This document shows, one piece after another, positions 9,757-18,009 of a stretch of DNA of 64,000 nucleotides. Below the pieces are notes generated by a model. That model saw nothing but the letters and a program-made list of their open reading frames with translations, searched no databases and was not told the DNA's origin. Source of the DNA: Streptomyces sp. NRRL B-1140 (GTDB taxonomy: Bacteria; Actinomycetota; Actinomycetes; Streptomycetales; Streptomycetaceae). Location: NCBI RefSeq assembly GCF_001280065.1, contig NZ_LGEA01000097.1:1-64000 (forward strand), given 5' to 3'. A program made the position numbers and the translations under genes. Each line of letters opens with the position of its first letter. Position 1 is the first letter of the stretch.

Positions 9757-9913
9757 ACCAGGGGGCTCCGCCCCCTGGACCCCCATTCCTTCGCCCACCC
9801 ACCACCCGAAGCGGTCAGCCAGGAGGCTGAACTCACGAGTTGCCCCCTGTCAGGGCAGTTTCGGGTGGTGGGTGGGCATAGGTCCGGGGGTCCAGGGGGC
9901 GGAGCCCTCTGGT
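9757..9913. repeat. large imperfect inverted repeat filling a convergent gap
   Basis: Arms 9757-9810 and 9860-9913 are reverse complements at 48 of 54 positions by my hand alignment. Each arm contains its own hairpin (CCAGGGGGC next to GCCCCCTGG). The element starts four bases after the pgl stop and ends seven bases before the stop of the convergent permease gene, so it most likely terminates transcription from both sides. The 49-bp centre shows no further obvious structure. Confidence 0.8.
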
Positions 9914-9920
9914 ACAGCGG

Positions 9921-10760
9921 CTACTTGACCGATCCGGCCATCACGCCCTGCACGAAGTGCCTCTGGAACGCGAAGAACACGACGACGGGGACGATCAGCG
10001 ACACGAACGCCCCCGGTGCCAGCACGTCGATGTTGCTTCCGAACTGCCGTATCTGCGACTGGAGTTCCACGGTCAGCGGCTGTGACGTGCTGTCCGCGAA
10101 CAGCAGCGCCACCAGCATGTCGTTCCATACCCAAAGGAACTGGAAGATGGCCAGGGAGGCGATCGCCGGCCGCCCCACGGGCAGGACCAGCCGCGTGAAG
10201 ATGCGCCACTCACTGCCCCCGTCCATGCGAGCCGCCTCCAGCATCTCCTTCGGCATCTCGGCGAAGTAGTTGCGGAGCAGGAACACCGCGAACGGCAGGC
10301 CGTAGGCCACGTGGAAGAGGACGACACCGGGAATCGTGCCGAACAGGCCCAGTTGCCCGAAGAGTTTGGCGACCGGCAGCAGTCCGATCTGCACGGGCAC
10401 CACCAGCAGCGCGACCACGACCAGGAAGATCGTCTCCCGCCCGGGGAAGTCCAGCCACGCGAAGGCGTAGCCCGCGAGTGCCGCGATCACCACGACCAGA
10501 ACGGTCGTGGGCACCGATATCAGCACCGTGTTCCAGAACGCCTGGGTGATCCCGGCGTTGCCCAGCAGGGACGAGTAGTTGTCGAAGGACAGCTGCCCGG
10601 GGCTGGAGAACACCGTCCACCAGCCGCCCTTGGCCGTGTCCTCGGCGGACCGCAGCGAGGACAGGAACAGCCCCGCCAGCGGCGTCATCCACACCAGGCC
10701 GATCAGGACGAGGAAGGCCTGGACGGCCCCGTTGCCCAGTCCGCGCCGGACCGCGTTCAT
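9921..10760 (-). CDS. sugar ABC transporter permease, MalG type
   Basis: The 279-residue membrane protein has six predicted transmembrane segments and the cytoplasmic EAA loop EAARMDGGSEW (175-185), which docks the transport ATPase. It pairs with the MalF-type permease upstream, overlapping it by four bases (ATGA). The start at 10760 avoids a long unlikely N-terminal extension. With the binding protein and GH13 enzyme it forms an oligosaccharide importer operon. The sugar is probably an alpha-glucoside, inferred from the glucosidase. No ATPase gene is nearby; streptomycetes commonly use the shared ATPase MsiK encoded elsewhere. Confidence 0.88.
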   Translation of the reverse strand: MNAVRRGLGNGAVQAFLVLIGLVWMTPLAGLFLSSLRSAEDTAKGGWWTVFSSPGQLSFDNYSSLLGNAGITQAFWNTVLISVPTTVLVVVIAALAGYAFAWLDFPGRETIFLVVVALLVVPVQIGLLPVAKLFGQLGLFGTIPGVVLFHVAYGLPFAVFLLRNYFAEMPKEMLEAARMDGGSEWRIFTRLVLPVGRPAIASLAIFQFLWVWNDMLVALLFADSTSQPLTVELQSQIRQFGSNIDVLAPGAFVSLIVPVVVFFAFQRHFVQGVMAGSVK

Positions 10761-12118
10761 CGCTGACTCCTTCGGAAGCGGCGGACGTTGAACACCATGG
10801 CCGGGACGACCAGCAGCAGGAGCAGTACGCCGAGGGCGCTGCCGAGTCCCTGGTTGTTGCCGCCGCCGAACGACACCAGCCACATCTGCGTCGCGAGCAC
10901 GGTCGCGTCCTCCTGCACGGGGCCGGGCGCGATGATGTAGACGAGGTCGAAGACCTTCATCACGTTGATGACGAGGGTGATGAACACGACCGACAGCACC
11001 GGTGCCAGCAGCGGCACCGTGATCCGCCGGAAGATCTGCCACTCGTTCGCGCCGTCCATCCGCGCCGCCTCCAGGGCGTCCCGGGGCAGTGTCGACAGTC
11101 CCGCCCCGATCAGCACCATGGCGAAGCCGGTCCATATCCACAGGTAGGCGCCGATGATCGCCGGGGTGACCAGCGCCGGCCCGAGCCAGGAGACGCCGTC
11201 GTAGGGCTGGGCGAAGTTCGACGACGGCAGTCTCACCTCGTAGGAGCCCGACGCGAGGCCCTCGAAGCGGAAGGAACCGTCGGCGGTCGTGGTGGTCGCG
11301 GCGATCGTCTCGCCGTCGCGGACCGCCTCGACCTTCATCTCCGGCAGCCCGCTCTCCCCCCGGTCGACCTTGCCCTGCTCCCCTCCGCCGCCGGGCTTGA
11401 AGTCGAGGTAGACGACTCCGCGCAGTTCGTCGGCGGCGGCCTTGCGTGCCGCCGCCGCGTAGGCCGGCTCGGCTCCGCCCGGCAGGTCGTCGGGCTGCAC
11501 GCCGACCAGGCCCAGCGCCACCGCGTCGCCGGGCGCCACGCTCGTGCTCGTGCGGTACGAGCCGTCCTTGTCCTTCGTCAGGCCGTGGGCGTCGCGTGCC
11601 CGGGCCGTCGGGTAGGAGGACTCCCCCTTAAAGGCGTCGTGGACGGAGACGACCGCGGCGTTGAGCACGCCCTTGTCGGGATCCTCGTCGTAGGCGAGCC
11701 GGAAGATGATGCCGGCGGCGAGGAAGGAGACGGCCATCGGCATGAAGAGGAGCAGCTTGAAGGCCGTGGCCCAGCGGACCTTCTCCACCAGGACGGCGAG
11801 GATCAGCCCGAGGCCGGTGAGCAGAGCCGGGGCGATGACGACCCAGATGGCCGTGTTGCGGACGGCTTTGAGAGTCGCCGGGTCCCGGAACATCTCGGCG
11901 TAGTTGTCGCCGCCGACGAAGCTCGTCCCGGAGGCGTCGAAGAAGCTGCGGCCGATGCTGAACAGCACCGGGTAGACGACGAGCGCGCCGAGCAGCAGCA
12001 GTGCGGGCAGCACGAACAGCAGGGCGATGATCTTCCCGCGCCGGCGCAGTCGCCGGGTGCGGTCGGCGACCGGGCCGGGGGGTGGTGAACTCGTCTCTTG
12101 CGCGAGGGTCGCTGTCAT
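10757..12118 (-). CDS. sugar ABC transporter permease, MalF type, with large extracellular insertion
   Basis: At 453 residues this is about 150 longer than a usual carbohydrate permease of this group. Transmembrane segments are visible near 30-56, 86-111, 118-142, 312-340, 370-396 and 424-445, with the EAA loop EAARMDGANEW at 350-360. The extra length is one hydrophilic block at about 145-305, between the third and fourth segments and so predicted outside the cell. Its end (about 258-298, including ADGSFRFEGLASGSYEVRL) reads like a Cna-B/carboxypeptidase-regulatory beta sandwich. The start codon follows the binding-protein gene by six bases. Confidence 0.88.
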   Translation of the reverse strand: MTATLAQETSSPPPGPVADRTRRLRRRGKIIALLFVLPALLLLGALVVYPVLFSIGRSFFDASGTSFVGGDNYAEMFRDPATLKAVRNTAIWVVIAPALLTGLGLILAVLVEKVRWATAFKLLLFMPMAVSFLAAGIIFRLAYDEDPDKGVLNAAVVSVHDAFKGESSYPTARARDAHGLTKDKDGSYRTSTSVAPGDAVALGLVGVQPDDLPGGAEPAYAAAARKAAADELRGVVYLDFKPGGGGEQGKVDRGESGLPEMKVEAVRDGETIAATTTTADGSFRFEGLASGSYEVRLPSSNFAQPYDGVSWLGPALVTPAIIGAYLWIWTGFAMVLIGAGLSTLPRDALEAARMDGANEWQIFRRITVPLLAPVLSVVFITLVINVMKVFDLVYIIAPGPVQEDATVLATQMWLVSFGGGNNQGLGSALGVLLLLLVVPAMVFNVRRFRRSQR

Positions 12119-12124
12119 GGCGTA

Positions 12125-13453
12125 TCAGTCCTGGTACGCCTTGGCCGCCGCGGCCTCCAGCTTCGCCGCGGTGCCCTTCGGGTCGGACGGGTCGCGCAGG
12201 AAGTCCTGCAGCAGCTTCCACTCGCCGGTGCCCTTGGTGCCGCCGAACGCGGCCGGGGCCTGGTCGGACATGTCGAAGCGGACCGAGTCGCCCGCCTGGA
12301 CGAGTGACTTGGCAGTGGCACGGGTGACGTCGTCGCCGTAGGAGGAGAGGTCGACCTTCTTGTTCGGCGAGAGGAAGCCGCCCGCCTCCGCCCACACGGC
12401 CGAGGCCTCGGGGGTCGACAGGTACTCCAGGAGGGCCTGCGCGGCCTTCTGGTTCTTGCCGTCCTTGAGGACGACGGCGGCGTCGCCGCCGCTGACGACC
12501 GGTGCCTCGCCGCCGCCGACCGCCGGGAACGGGAAGAAGTTCGCGTCCTGGCCGACCTTCTTGCCGAACTGGTCCTTGGCGACACCGGCGACGAAGTCAC
12601 CCTCGTAGACCATGCCGGCCTCGGGCTCGGGGCCGAACACCTTCTCTACCGAGCCGGGGAAGTCGGTGTTCAGGGCGCCCTTCTGGCCGCCCGCGATGAG
12701 CTGCTTGTCCTTGAAGAGCTTGCCGAGCGTGGTGAGGGCGTCGACGACGGACGCGTCGGTCCACTTCAGCTTGTGGGCGGCGAGGGCGTCGTATTTCTCG
12801 GGTCCGGCCTGGGAGAGGTAGACGTTCTCGAACCAGTCGGTGAGGGTCCAGCCGTCCTGCCCGGCGACGGAGAACGCGGCGAGCCCGGAGTCGGACACGG
12901 TCTGCCCCGCCTTGAGCATCTCGTCGTAGCTCTTGGGGGGCTTGACGCCGGCCTGCTCCAGGGCGTCGGGGCTGTACCAGACGGTCGACTTGTGGGCGGC
13001 CTTGAAGTACAGGCCGTAGAGGGTGCCGTCGACGCTGCCGTACTTCTTCCACACGGGGGCGTAGCCCGCGTCGACGGCCTGCTCGGTCTTCTTCGACAGC
13101 GGCTTGAGCCAGCCCTTCTGCGCGAACTGCTTGAGCACGCCGACCTGCGGGACCATCACGACGTCGGGGGCGTTGCCGCCCTCGATCTTGCTGCCGACGA
13201 CGGTGGAGACGTTGTCGCCGGTGGACGTGAACTGCGTCTTGGCGCCGGTCTTCTCGGTGAAGGCGTCCAGCACCTTCTGGAAGTTCTTCTGCTCGGTGCC
13301 GGACCAGACACCGGCCACGGTGACCGTCTGGCCGCCGAGCGCCTTGTCGCCGCCGCCGGCCGAGACGGGTCCGCCGCCGCAGGCGGTCGCGCCGAGCGCC
13401 AGGACGAGAGCGGTGCAGCCGGTGAGCAGGGTGGTACGTCGTCGCATCATCAT
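12125..13453 (-). CDS. sugar ABC transporter solute-binding lipoprotein, MalE type
   Basis: A 442-residue family-1 extracellular binding protein. It begins with an Arg-rich signal peptide and probable lipobox ending in Cys25 (ALGATAC), so it should be a membrane-anchored lipoprotein that hands sugar to the two permeases downstream. Family features include SAGGGDKALG after the anchor and EYLSTPEASAVWAEAGGFLSPN near the C-terminus. Three ATGs are consecutive; the first (13453) has GGGA five bases upstream. It lies between the GH13 gene and the permeases. Confidence 0.9.
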   Translation of the reverse strand: MMMRRRTTLLTGCTALVLALGATACGGGPVSAGGGDKALGGQTVTVAGVWSGTEQKNFQKVLDAFTEKTGAKTQFTSTGDNVSTVVGSKIEGGNAPDVVMVPQVGVLKQFAQKGWLKPLSKKTEQAVDAGYAPVWKKYGSVDGTLYGLYFKAAHKSTVWYSPDALEQAGVKPPKSYDEMLKAGQTVSDSGLAAFSVAGQDGWTLTDWFENVYLSQAGPEKYDALAAHKLKWTDASVVDALTTLGKLFKDKQLIAGGQKGALNTDFPGSVEKVFGPEPEAGMVYEGDFVAGVAKDQFGKKVGQDANFFPFPAVGGGEAPVVSGGDAAVVLKDGKNQKAAQALLEYLSTPEASAVWAEAGGFLSPNKKVDLSSYGDDVTRATAKSLVQAGDSVRFDMSDQAPAAFGGTKGTGEWKLLQDFLRDPSDPKGTAAKLEAAAAKAYQD

Positions 13454-13502
13454 TGATGTCCCTTCGGGAAGTTGACTTGCGAAGCGTTCGCTTGCGAGGC
13501 GT

Positions 13503-15113
13503 TCAGGAACGGATCCACCAGGCGGCCGTCGAGCCGGAGAGCACTCCGGACGGGCAGGGGCCACTGGCGAGCAGGGGGGCGCCGGGGACCGGCGCGGGGG
13601 TGGGGGCCGTGCCGAAGTTGACGGCACAGACCAGGTCGTCGCCGCGTTCGAAGGCCAGCACACCGGGCGGGGCGTCCAGCCAGCGCAGCGTGCCCTCACC
13701 CAACTGGGGAAGCGCGGAGCGCAGTTGGAGGCCGTCGCGGTACAGGTGCCAGAAGGAGCGGGTGTCGGCGAGGGCACGGTCGGTGGCGTACTCGGCGAAG
13801 TACTCCGGCTGCGGCAGCCACGGCTTGGCGCTCTCCACGCCCGGCGTGAAGCCGAACGGTGAGGCCTGGCCCGACCAGGGCAGGGGCACCCGGCAGCCGT
13901 CGCGGATGCGGGCACGGCTGCCGGTGCGGCGGAAGATCGGGTCGGTGAGCACGTCGTCGGGCAGGTCGACGACCTCCGGCAGCCCGAGCTCCTCGCCCTG
14001 GTAGATGTAGGCGGCGCCGGGCAGGGCCAGCATGAGCAGCGCCGCGGCGCGGGCGCGGGCGGCGCCGAGGCCGCTGCCCTCGGTGGCGGGTTCGCCGTAG
14101 CGGGTGACGGTGCGGACCTGGTCGTGGTTGTTGAGGACCCAGGTGACGGTCGAGCCGGTCCCGGCGATGTCCTGCATGGCCTCCGAGATGACCTTCTGGA
14201 AGGCGTCGGCGTCCCAGGAGGCGCTGAGCAGGTCGAAGAAGAAGGCCTGGTGCAGCTCGTCGGAGCGGACGTACTGCGCGTGCTCGCGGGCGGTCGGGAC
14301 GGACACCTCGCCGACGAGGAGGCGTTCGCGGTCGTCCCGCTCGGTGTACTCCTCGCATATGGAGCGCCAGCGGCGCCACACGTCGTGCACCTCGGGCTGG
14401 TTCCAGGCGAGCGGGTTGACCGAGTCGCGGGTGCGGGCGTCGGCCTCCGGGTCGTCGGAGTCGGGCAGCTCGGGGTGCTTGTAGAGGCCGGCGGCGACGT
14501 CGATGCGGAAGCCGTCGACGCCCCGGTCGAGCCAGAAGCGCAGGACCCGGTCGAACTCGGCGGCGACCTCGGGGTCGCGCCAGTTCCAGTCGGGCTGCTC
14601 GGGCGTGAACATGTGCAGGTACCACTGGCCGGGCGTCCCGTCCGGCTCGGTCACCCGGCTCCACGCCGGGCCGCCGAACATGGCGTGCCAGTTGTTGGGC
14701 GGCTCGGCGCCGTCCGGGCCGCGGCCGTCGGCGAAGTGGAAGCGGGCGCGGGCCGGGCTGCCGGCTAGCGCCTCGCGGAACCAGGGGTGCTCGCTGGAGC
14801 AGTGGTTCGGGACGATGTCGAGGAGCACCTTGACGCCGAGTCGCCGCGCGGCCCCGACCAGCTGGTCGAACTCGTCGAGGTCACCGAAGAGCGGGTCGAC
14901 GTCGCAGTAGTCGGCCACGTCGTAGCCGTGGTCGTGCTGCGGCGAGGGATAGAAGGGGCTCAGCCAGATCCCGTCGACGCCGAGCTTCTTGAGGTACGGC
15001 AGTCCGGCCCGGACGCCGGCGAGGTCGCCGATGCCGTCGCCGGTGCTGTCGAGGAAGCTGCGGACGTACACCTGATAGATCACTGCGTCACGCCACCAGT
15101 GGTGCCTGTTCAA
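13503..15113 (-). CDS. GH13 alpha-glucosidase (oligo-1,6-glucosidase/maltase type)
   Basis: A GH13 family enzyme that should hydrolyse alpha-glucosidic bonds of short oligosaccharides in the cytoplasm, since no signal peptide is seen. With the TTG start at 15113 it has 536 residues. The four GH13 regions are clear: DIVPNH (99-104), GFRIDV with nucleophile Asp205, GEV with acid Glu269 and NNHD with Asp331. The N-terminal WWRDAVIYQVYVRSF is typical of the 1,6-glucosidase/maltase branch. An ATG at 15152 would add 13 residues, but it has no ribosome-binding site and would overlap the proposed -10 box. First gene of the sugar-uptake operon. Confidence 0.9.
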   Translation of the reverse strand: MNRHHWWRDAVIYQVYVRSFLDSTGDGIGDLAGVRAGLPYLKKLGVDGIWLSPFYPSPQHDHGYDVADYCDVDPLFGDLDEFDQLVGAARRLGVKVLLDIVPNHCSSEHPWFREALAGSPARARFHFADGRGPDGAEPPNNWHAMFGGPAWSRVTEPDGTPGQWYLHMFTPEQPDWNWRDPEVAAEFDRVLRFWLDRGVDGFRIDVAAGLYKHPELPDSDDPEADARTRDSVNPLAWNQPEVHDVWRRWRSICEEYTERDDRERLLVGEVSVPTAREHAQYVRSDELHQAFFFDLLSASWDADAFQKVISEAMQDIAGTGSTVTWVLNNHDQVRTVTRYGEPATEGSGLGAARARAAALLMLALPGAAYIYQGEELGLPEVVDLPDDVLTDPIFRRTGSRARIRDGCRVPLPWSGQASPFGFTPGVESAKPWLPQPEYFAEYATDRALADTRSFWHLYRDGLQLRSALPQLGEGTLRWLDAPPGVLAFERGDDLVCAVNFGTAPTPAPVPGAPLLASGPCPSGVLSGSTAAWWIRS

Positions 15114-15146
15114 CCCATCGACCTGTCTCTGAGGAGGGCAGCGGTT

Positions 15147-15185
15147 ATGCATGCATGTTAAGTAGGCGTGACGAGAGGGTGTCAA
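15147..15185 (-). promoter_or_regulatory. candidate promoter and palindromic operator of the GH13-ABC operon
   Basis: On the minus strand a consensus -35 TTGACA (15185-15180) is followed after 19 bases by TAACAT (15160-15155). The -10 overlaps the 10-bp palindrome ATGCATGCAT (15147-15156), a plausible repressor site for sugar control. No regulator gene sits beside the operon. Confidence 0.45.
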
Positions 15186-15305
15186 TGAAAAGTCAGCAGG
15201 TATCGCATGCTTGGGGAGCCCAAAAAGGGACATAAAGGGGTGAACATCAGCGAGATGAGACGCCCGCGTTACCTAACAAGTAAGTAGGAAGGGCGAGAGA
15301 AAGCG

Positions 15306-16577
15306 CTAGCCGCGCGAGATGACGGCGAGCTCGCGCGCCAGTCGCCGCACCGCCGCGGCGGGCGTCTGGTGCCCGGCCATCGCGTCGTGCACGACCGCCT
15401 GCACCACCAGGCTCACCTGGCCGTAGCGCGGACTCTTGGGGCGCGGCTCGGCGGCCAGGACGCTCGTCCGCAGCGTCGGCAGGTAGGGGAACCTGCGGAT
15501 GAGCGCGGGATCCCGGTAGAGATCCGCGCGCACGGGCGGCAGCGCGCCGCGCGTGAGCACCTGCCGCTGAACGCCCTCACTGGTGAGGTACGCGATCAGG
15601 CGGGCCGCCGAGTCGGGGTGGCGCGCATGCGCGCTGACGGCCAGGTTGGAGCCGCCCAGGACGCTGGTCCCCGGCCCGCCGGGTCCGGGCAGGGGTACGG
15701 CACCGACCTTCCCGGCGACCTTCGAACCGGGGGCGGAGGCACCGACGTAGGCGTAGGGCCAGTTCCGCAGGAAGAGCAGCCGGCCGTCCTGGAAGGCCTG
15801 TTTGGACTCCTCTTCCTTGTACGTCAGCGCTTCCCTCGGGATCCAGCCCTCGCGCACTCCGCGCGCCAGGAACCCGATGCCCTCGCGGGCCGCCACGGAG
15901 TCGACGGTGACGCGCTCGCCCTCGTCGCCGAGGATCGAGCCGCCCGCCGAGTAGACGGCCTCGGCCGCGTTCACGGTGAGGCCCTCGTAGGGCAGGAACT
16001 GCCCGGCATAACCGTCGAGGCCGTGCCTCGGGGCGATCGTCTTCGCGTACCGCTCCAGCTCCGCCCAGGTCCTCGGCGGATCGACGCCCTCCTTCGCGAG
16101 GACGTCCTTGCGGTACAGCAGCAGGCCGGCGTTGGTGACGTACGGGACGGCGTAGAGCTGTCCGTCGTAGGTCGCCGTGTCCACGACCGGCTGGAGGAAG
16201 GTCTTCAGGGGGAAGCGGTCCCGCGGCAGTGGCCTGATCCAGCCCGCAGCGGCGAACTCCGGGGTCCAGTTGACGTCGATGTTGAGCACGTCGAACCGGC
16301 TGCGGTCGACGTCGCGCAGGTCGGTGATCATCTGCGCCTGGGTCTCGTCGGCCGAGTCCGGCAGCTCGACGAGGGTCACCTTCTCGCCGAGGTGGGTGCG
16401 GTTCCAGCCCTCCAGCAGAGGGCCGAGATAGCCGGTGAGGTCCCCCGCGGTGGCCAGCGTGAGCGGCCCGCGCCCGTCCCCGGAGGGCTCGCCCGCCTGT
16501 GCTCCGGCGGCGACGTAGCCTGTCAGGACCACGACGAGAACAAGGAGGGCCCTACCCGCGGCATGGATCCACCGCAT
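15306..16577 (-). CDS. orphan ABC-type extracellular solute-binding protein
   Basis: This 423-residue exported protein is of the MalE/trehalose-maltose-binding fold: DLTGYLGPLLEGWNRTH near the start of the mature part, NIDVNWTPEFAAAGW, and VTNAGLLLYRKDVL are typical. The signal peptide (hydrophobic 9-25, then an AGAQA cleavage site) has no lipobox Cys, so it is secreted or differently anchored. GGAGG five bases upstream fixes the start at 16577. No permease or ATPase adjoins it; it lies behind the sugar operon promoter and is divergent from a padR gene. It might share the neighbouring permeases. Confidence 0.82.
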   Translation of the reverse strand: MRWIHAAGRALLVLVVVLTGYVAAGAQAGEPSGDGRGPLTLATAGDLTGYLGPLLEGWNRTHLGEKVTLVELPDSADETQAQMITDLRDVDRSRFDVLNIDVNWTPEFAAAGWIRPLPRDRFPLKTFLQPVVDTATYDGQLYAVPYVTNAGLLLYRKDVLAKEGVDPPRTWAELERYAKTIAPRHGLDGYAGQFLPYEGLTVNAAEAVYSAGGSILGDEGERVTVDSVAAREGIGFLARGVREGWIPREALTYKEEESKQAFQDGRLLFLRNWPYAYVGASAPGSKVAGKVGAVPLPGPGGPGTSVLGGSNLAVSAHARHPDSAARLIAYLTSEGVQRQVLTRGALPPVRADLYRDPALIRRFPYLPTLRTSVLAAEPRPKSPRYGQVSLVVQAVVHDAMAGHQTPAAAVRRLARELAVISRG

Positions 16578-16633
16578 AGGTTCCTCCCTGTACACCGGCG
16601 CTGGGCACCCTTGCCCGGAATCAGAGGCCATGT

Positions 16634-16658
16634 ATACCTGTTAGGTATGGGCGATACT
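16634..16658 (+). promoter_or_regulatory. PadR-type operator and -10 box in the padR/solute-binding divergent region
   Basis: ATACCT-GTT-AGGTAT (16634-16648) is a perfect 6-bp inverted repeat with a 3-bp centre. GATACT (16653-16658) just to its right resembles a -10 box for the rightward padR gene. PadR repressors usually bind such palindromes over their own promoters, so autoregulation is likely. Confidence 0.5.
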
Positions 16659-16699
16659 AGGGCCTGGAGCACATTGGACCGGACAGGAGGACTGCACGC

Positions 16700-17215
16700 G
16701 TGCGCCTGCCCCTCCTGGCCCTCCTCGCCCGCGGACCCGCCCACGGCTACGAGCTCAAGCAGGACCTTGAGCAACTGCTGGGCTCCGCGTACCCTCAGCC
16801 GAATGTCGGCCAGATCTATGTGACCCTCGGCCGCCTCGAGAAGTCGGGACTGATCGAGGGCGAGGACGTGGCGCAGTCCAGCCGGCCCAATAAAAAGGTC
16901 TACCACCTCACCGACGCCGGGCGGGAGGAGCTGCGCGCCTGGTTCGAGGAGCCCGAGGACGAGCCGCGGGTACGGGACGAGTTCTTCATGAAGCTGGCGC
17001 TCGCTCCGCAGACCGGCCTCGCCGAGCAGATCACCCTGATCAACCAGCAGCGGCGCCAATACCTGAACACCATGCGGCAGCTGTCGAAGCTGGCCGCCGC
17101 CGAAGACCGCGACAACCGCATCGCCCAGCTGCTGATCGAGGGTGCGATGCTGCACCTGCAGGCCGACCTCGACTGGCTGGAGCGGTGCCAGGAAGAGCTG
17201 GAGGAGCTGGAGTGA
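16700..17215 (+). CDS. PadR family transcriptional regulator
   Basis: A 171-residue winged-helix repressor: LLALLARGPAHGYELKQDL near the N-terminus, then NVGQIYVTLGRLEKSGLI (recognition helix and wing), followed by a helical dimerisation domain ending in an acidic tail. PadR proteins typically repress an adjacent transporter and respond to drugs or phenolics. The GTG start has an AGGAGG stretch upstream. Its stop overlaps the GTG of the ABC ATPase gene by four bases, so regulator and transporter should be cotranscribed. Confidence 0.92.
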   Translation: MRLPLLALLARGPAHGYELKQDLEQLLGSAYPQPNVGQIYVTLGRLEKSGLIEGEDVAQSSRPNKKVYHLTDAGREELRAWFEEPEDEPRVRDEFFMKLALAPQTGLAEQITLINQQRRQYLNTMRQLSKLAAAEDRDNRIAQLLIEGAMLHLQADLDWLERCQEELEELE

Positions 17216-17970
17216 GCGACGACCGTCCCGCTCCTGTGCTGCGCGCCGAGGGGCTGGTGAAAACCCACCACGGCGAGGGCGCCCCGGCCCACGCCGTGCG
17301 CGGGGTCGACCTGTGCGTACGGCAGGGCGAGTTCGTGGCGATCACCGGCCCGTCCGGCGCGGGCAAGTCGACGCTGCTGCATCTGCTCGGCGGACTCCAG
17401 CGGCCGGACGCGGGCCGCATCTGGCTCGACGGCGAGTCCACCGACACCTACGGCGAGGCGCGCTGGGCGGTGGAGCGCCGGAAGCGCATCGGCATCGTCT
17501 TCCAGTTCTTCAACCTCGTCTCGAACCTGTCCGTCGCCGACAACGTGGAGCTGCCCGCCCTGCTCGCCGGGACCCCGCCGAAGCAGGCGCGCGCCGAGCG
17601 GGAGGGGCTGCTGGCCGAGCTGGGCCTGACGGGCAAGGAGCGCAGCATGCCCGGCGAGCTGTCCGGCGGTGAGCAGCAGCGCGTCGCCCTGGCCCGGGCC
17701 CTGGTCAACCACCCGCCGCTGCTGCTGGCCGACGAGCCCGCGGGCAGCCTCGACAGCAAGGGCACCCGCGAGGTGATGCGGCTGCTGTCCCGCTTCCACC
17801 AGCGCGGCCAGACGATCGTGCTGGTCACCCACGACGCCCGGCTGGCGAGCGCCGCGGACCGGGTCATCAGCTTCTTCGACGGCAGAATCGCCGACGACGC
17901 GGCACTCGACGGCGGCAGCACCCCGCCGCGCCGGTCCGGCATATCCGGTGTGCTGGAGCTGAAGGACTGA
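17212..17970 (+). CDS. ABC transporter ATP-binding protein (MacB/LolD type)
   Basis: This 252-residue ATPase has Walker A GPSGAGKST (46-54), signature LSGGEQQR and Walker B LLLADEP followed by the D-loop GSLD. The FQFFNLVSNLSVADNV segment is typical of the MacB/LolD/FtsE branch that works with FtsX-like permeases. It overlaps padR by four bases and precedes an FtsX-like gene. Together they are expected to export or sense a drug, peptide or lipid at the membrane; substrate unknown. Confidence 0.93.
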   Translation: MSDDRPAPVLRAEGLVKTHHGEGAPAHAVRGVDLCVRQGEFVAITGPSGAGKSTLLHLLGGLQRPDAGRIWLDGESTDTYGEARWAVERRKRIGIVFQFFNLVSNLSVADNVELPALLAGTPPKQARAEREGLLAELGLTGKERSMPGELSGGEQQRVALARALVNHPPLLLADEPAGSLDSKGTREVMRLLSRFHQRGQTIVLVTHDARLASAADRVISFFDGRIADDAALDGGSTPPRRSGISGVLELKD

Positions 17971-17971
17971 C

Positions 17972-18004
17972 ATGCGGGTGCTCGACGACCCCCGGAAGGG
18001 CTGA
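17972..18004 (+). other. possible 10-codon micro-ORF between ABC ATPase and permease
   Basis: ATG two bases after the ATPase stop opens MRVLDDPRKG and closes at TGA, six bases before the permease ATG. It could couple translation across the 39-bp gap. Nothing besides position supports it. Confidence 0.2.
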
Positions 18005-18009
18005 CCCGG

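Noticed and set aside
15126..15161. Mini-ORF MHAC preceded by a perfect GAGGAGG on the plus strand
   Set aside because: It lies over the leftward sugar operon promoter; four codons and chance purine-rich sequence are not evidence of a gene.
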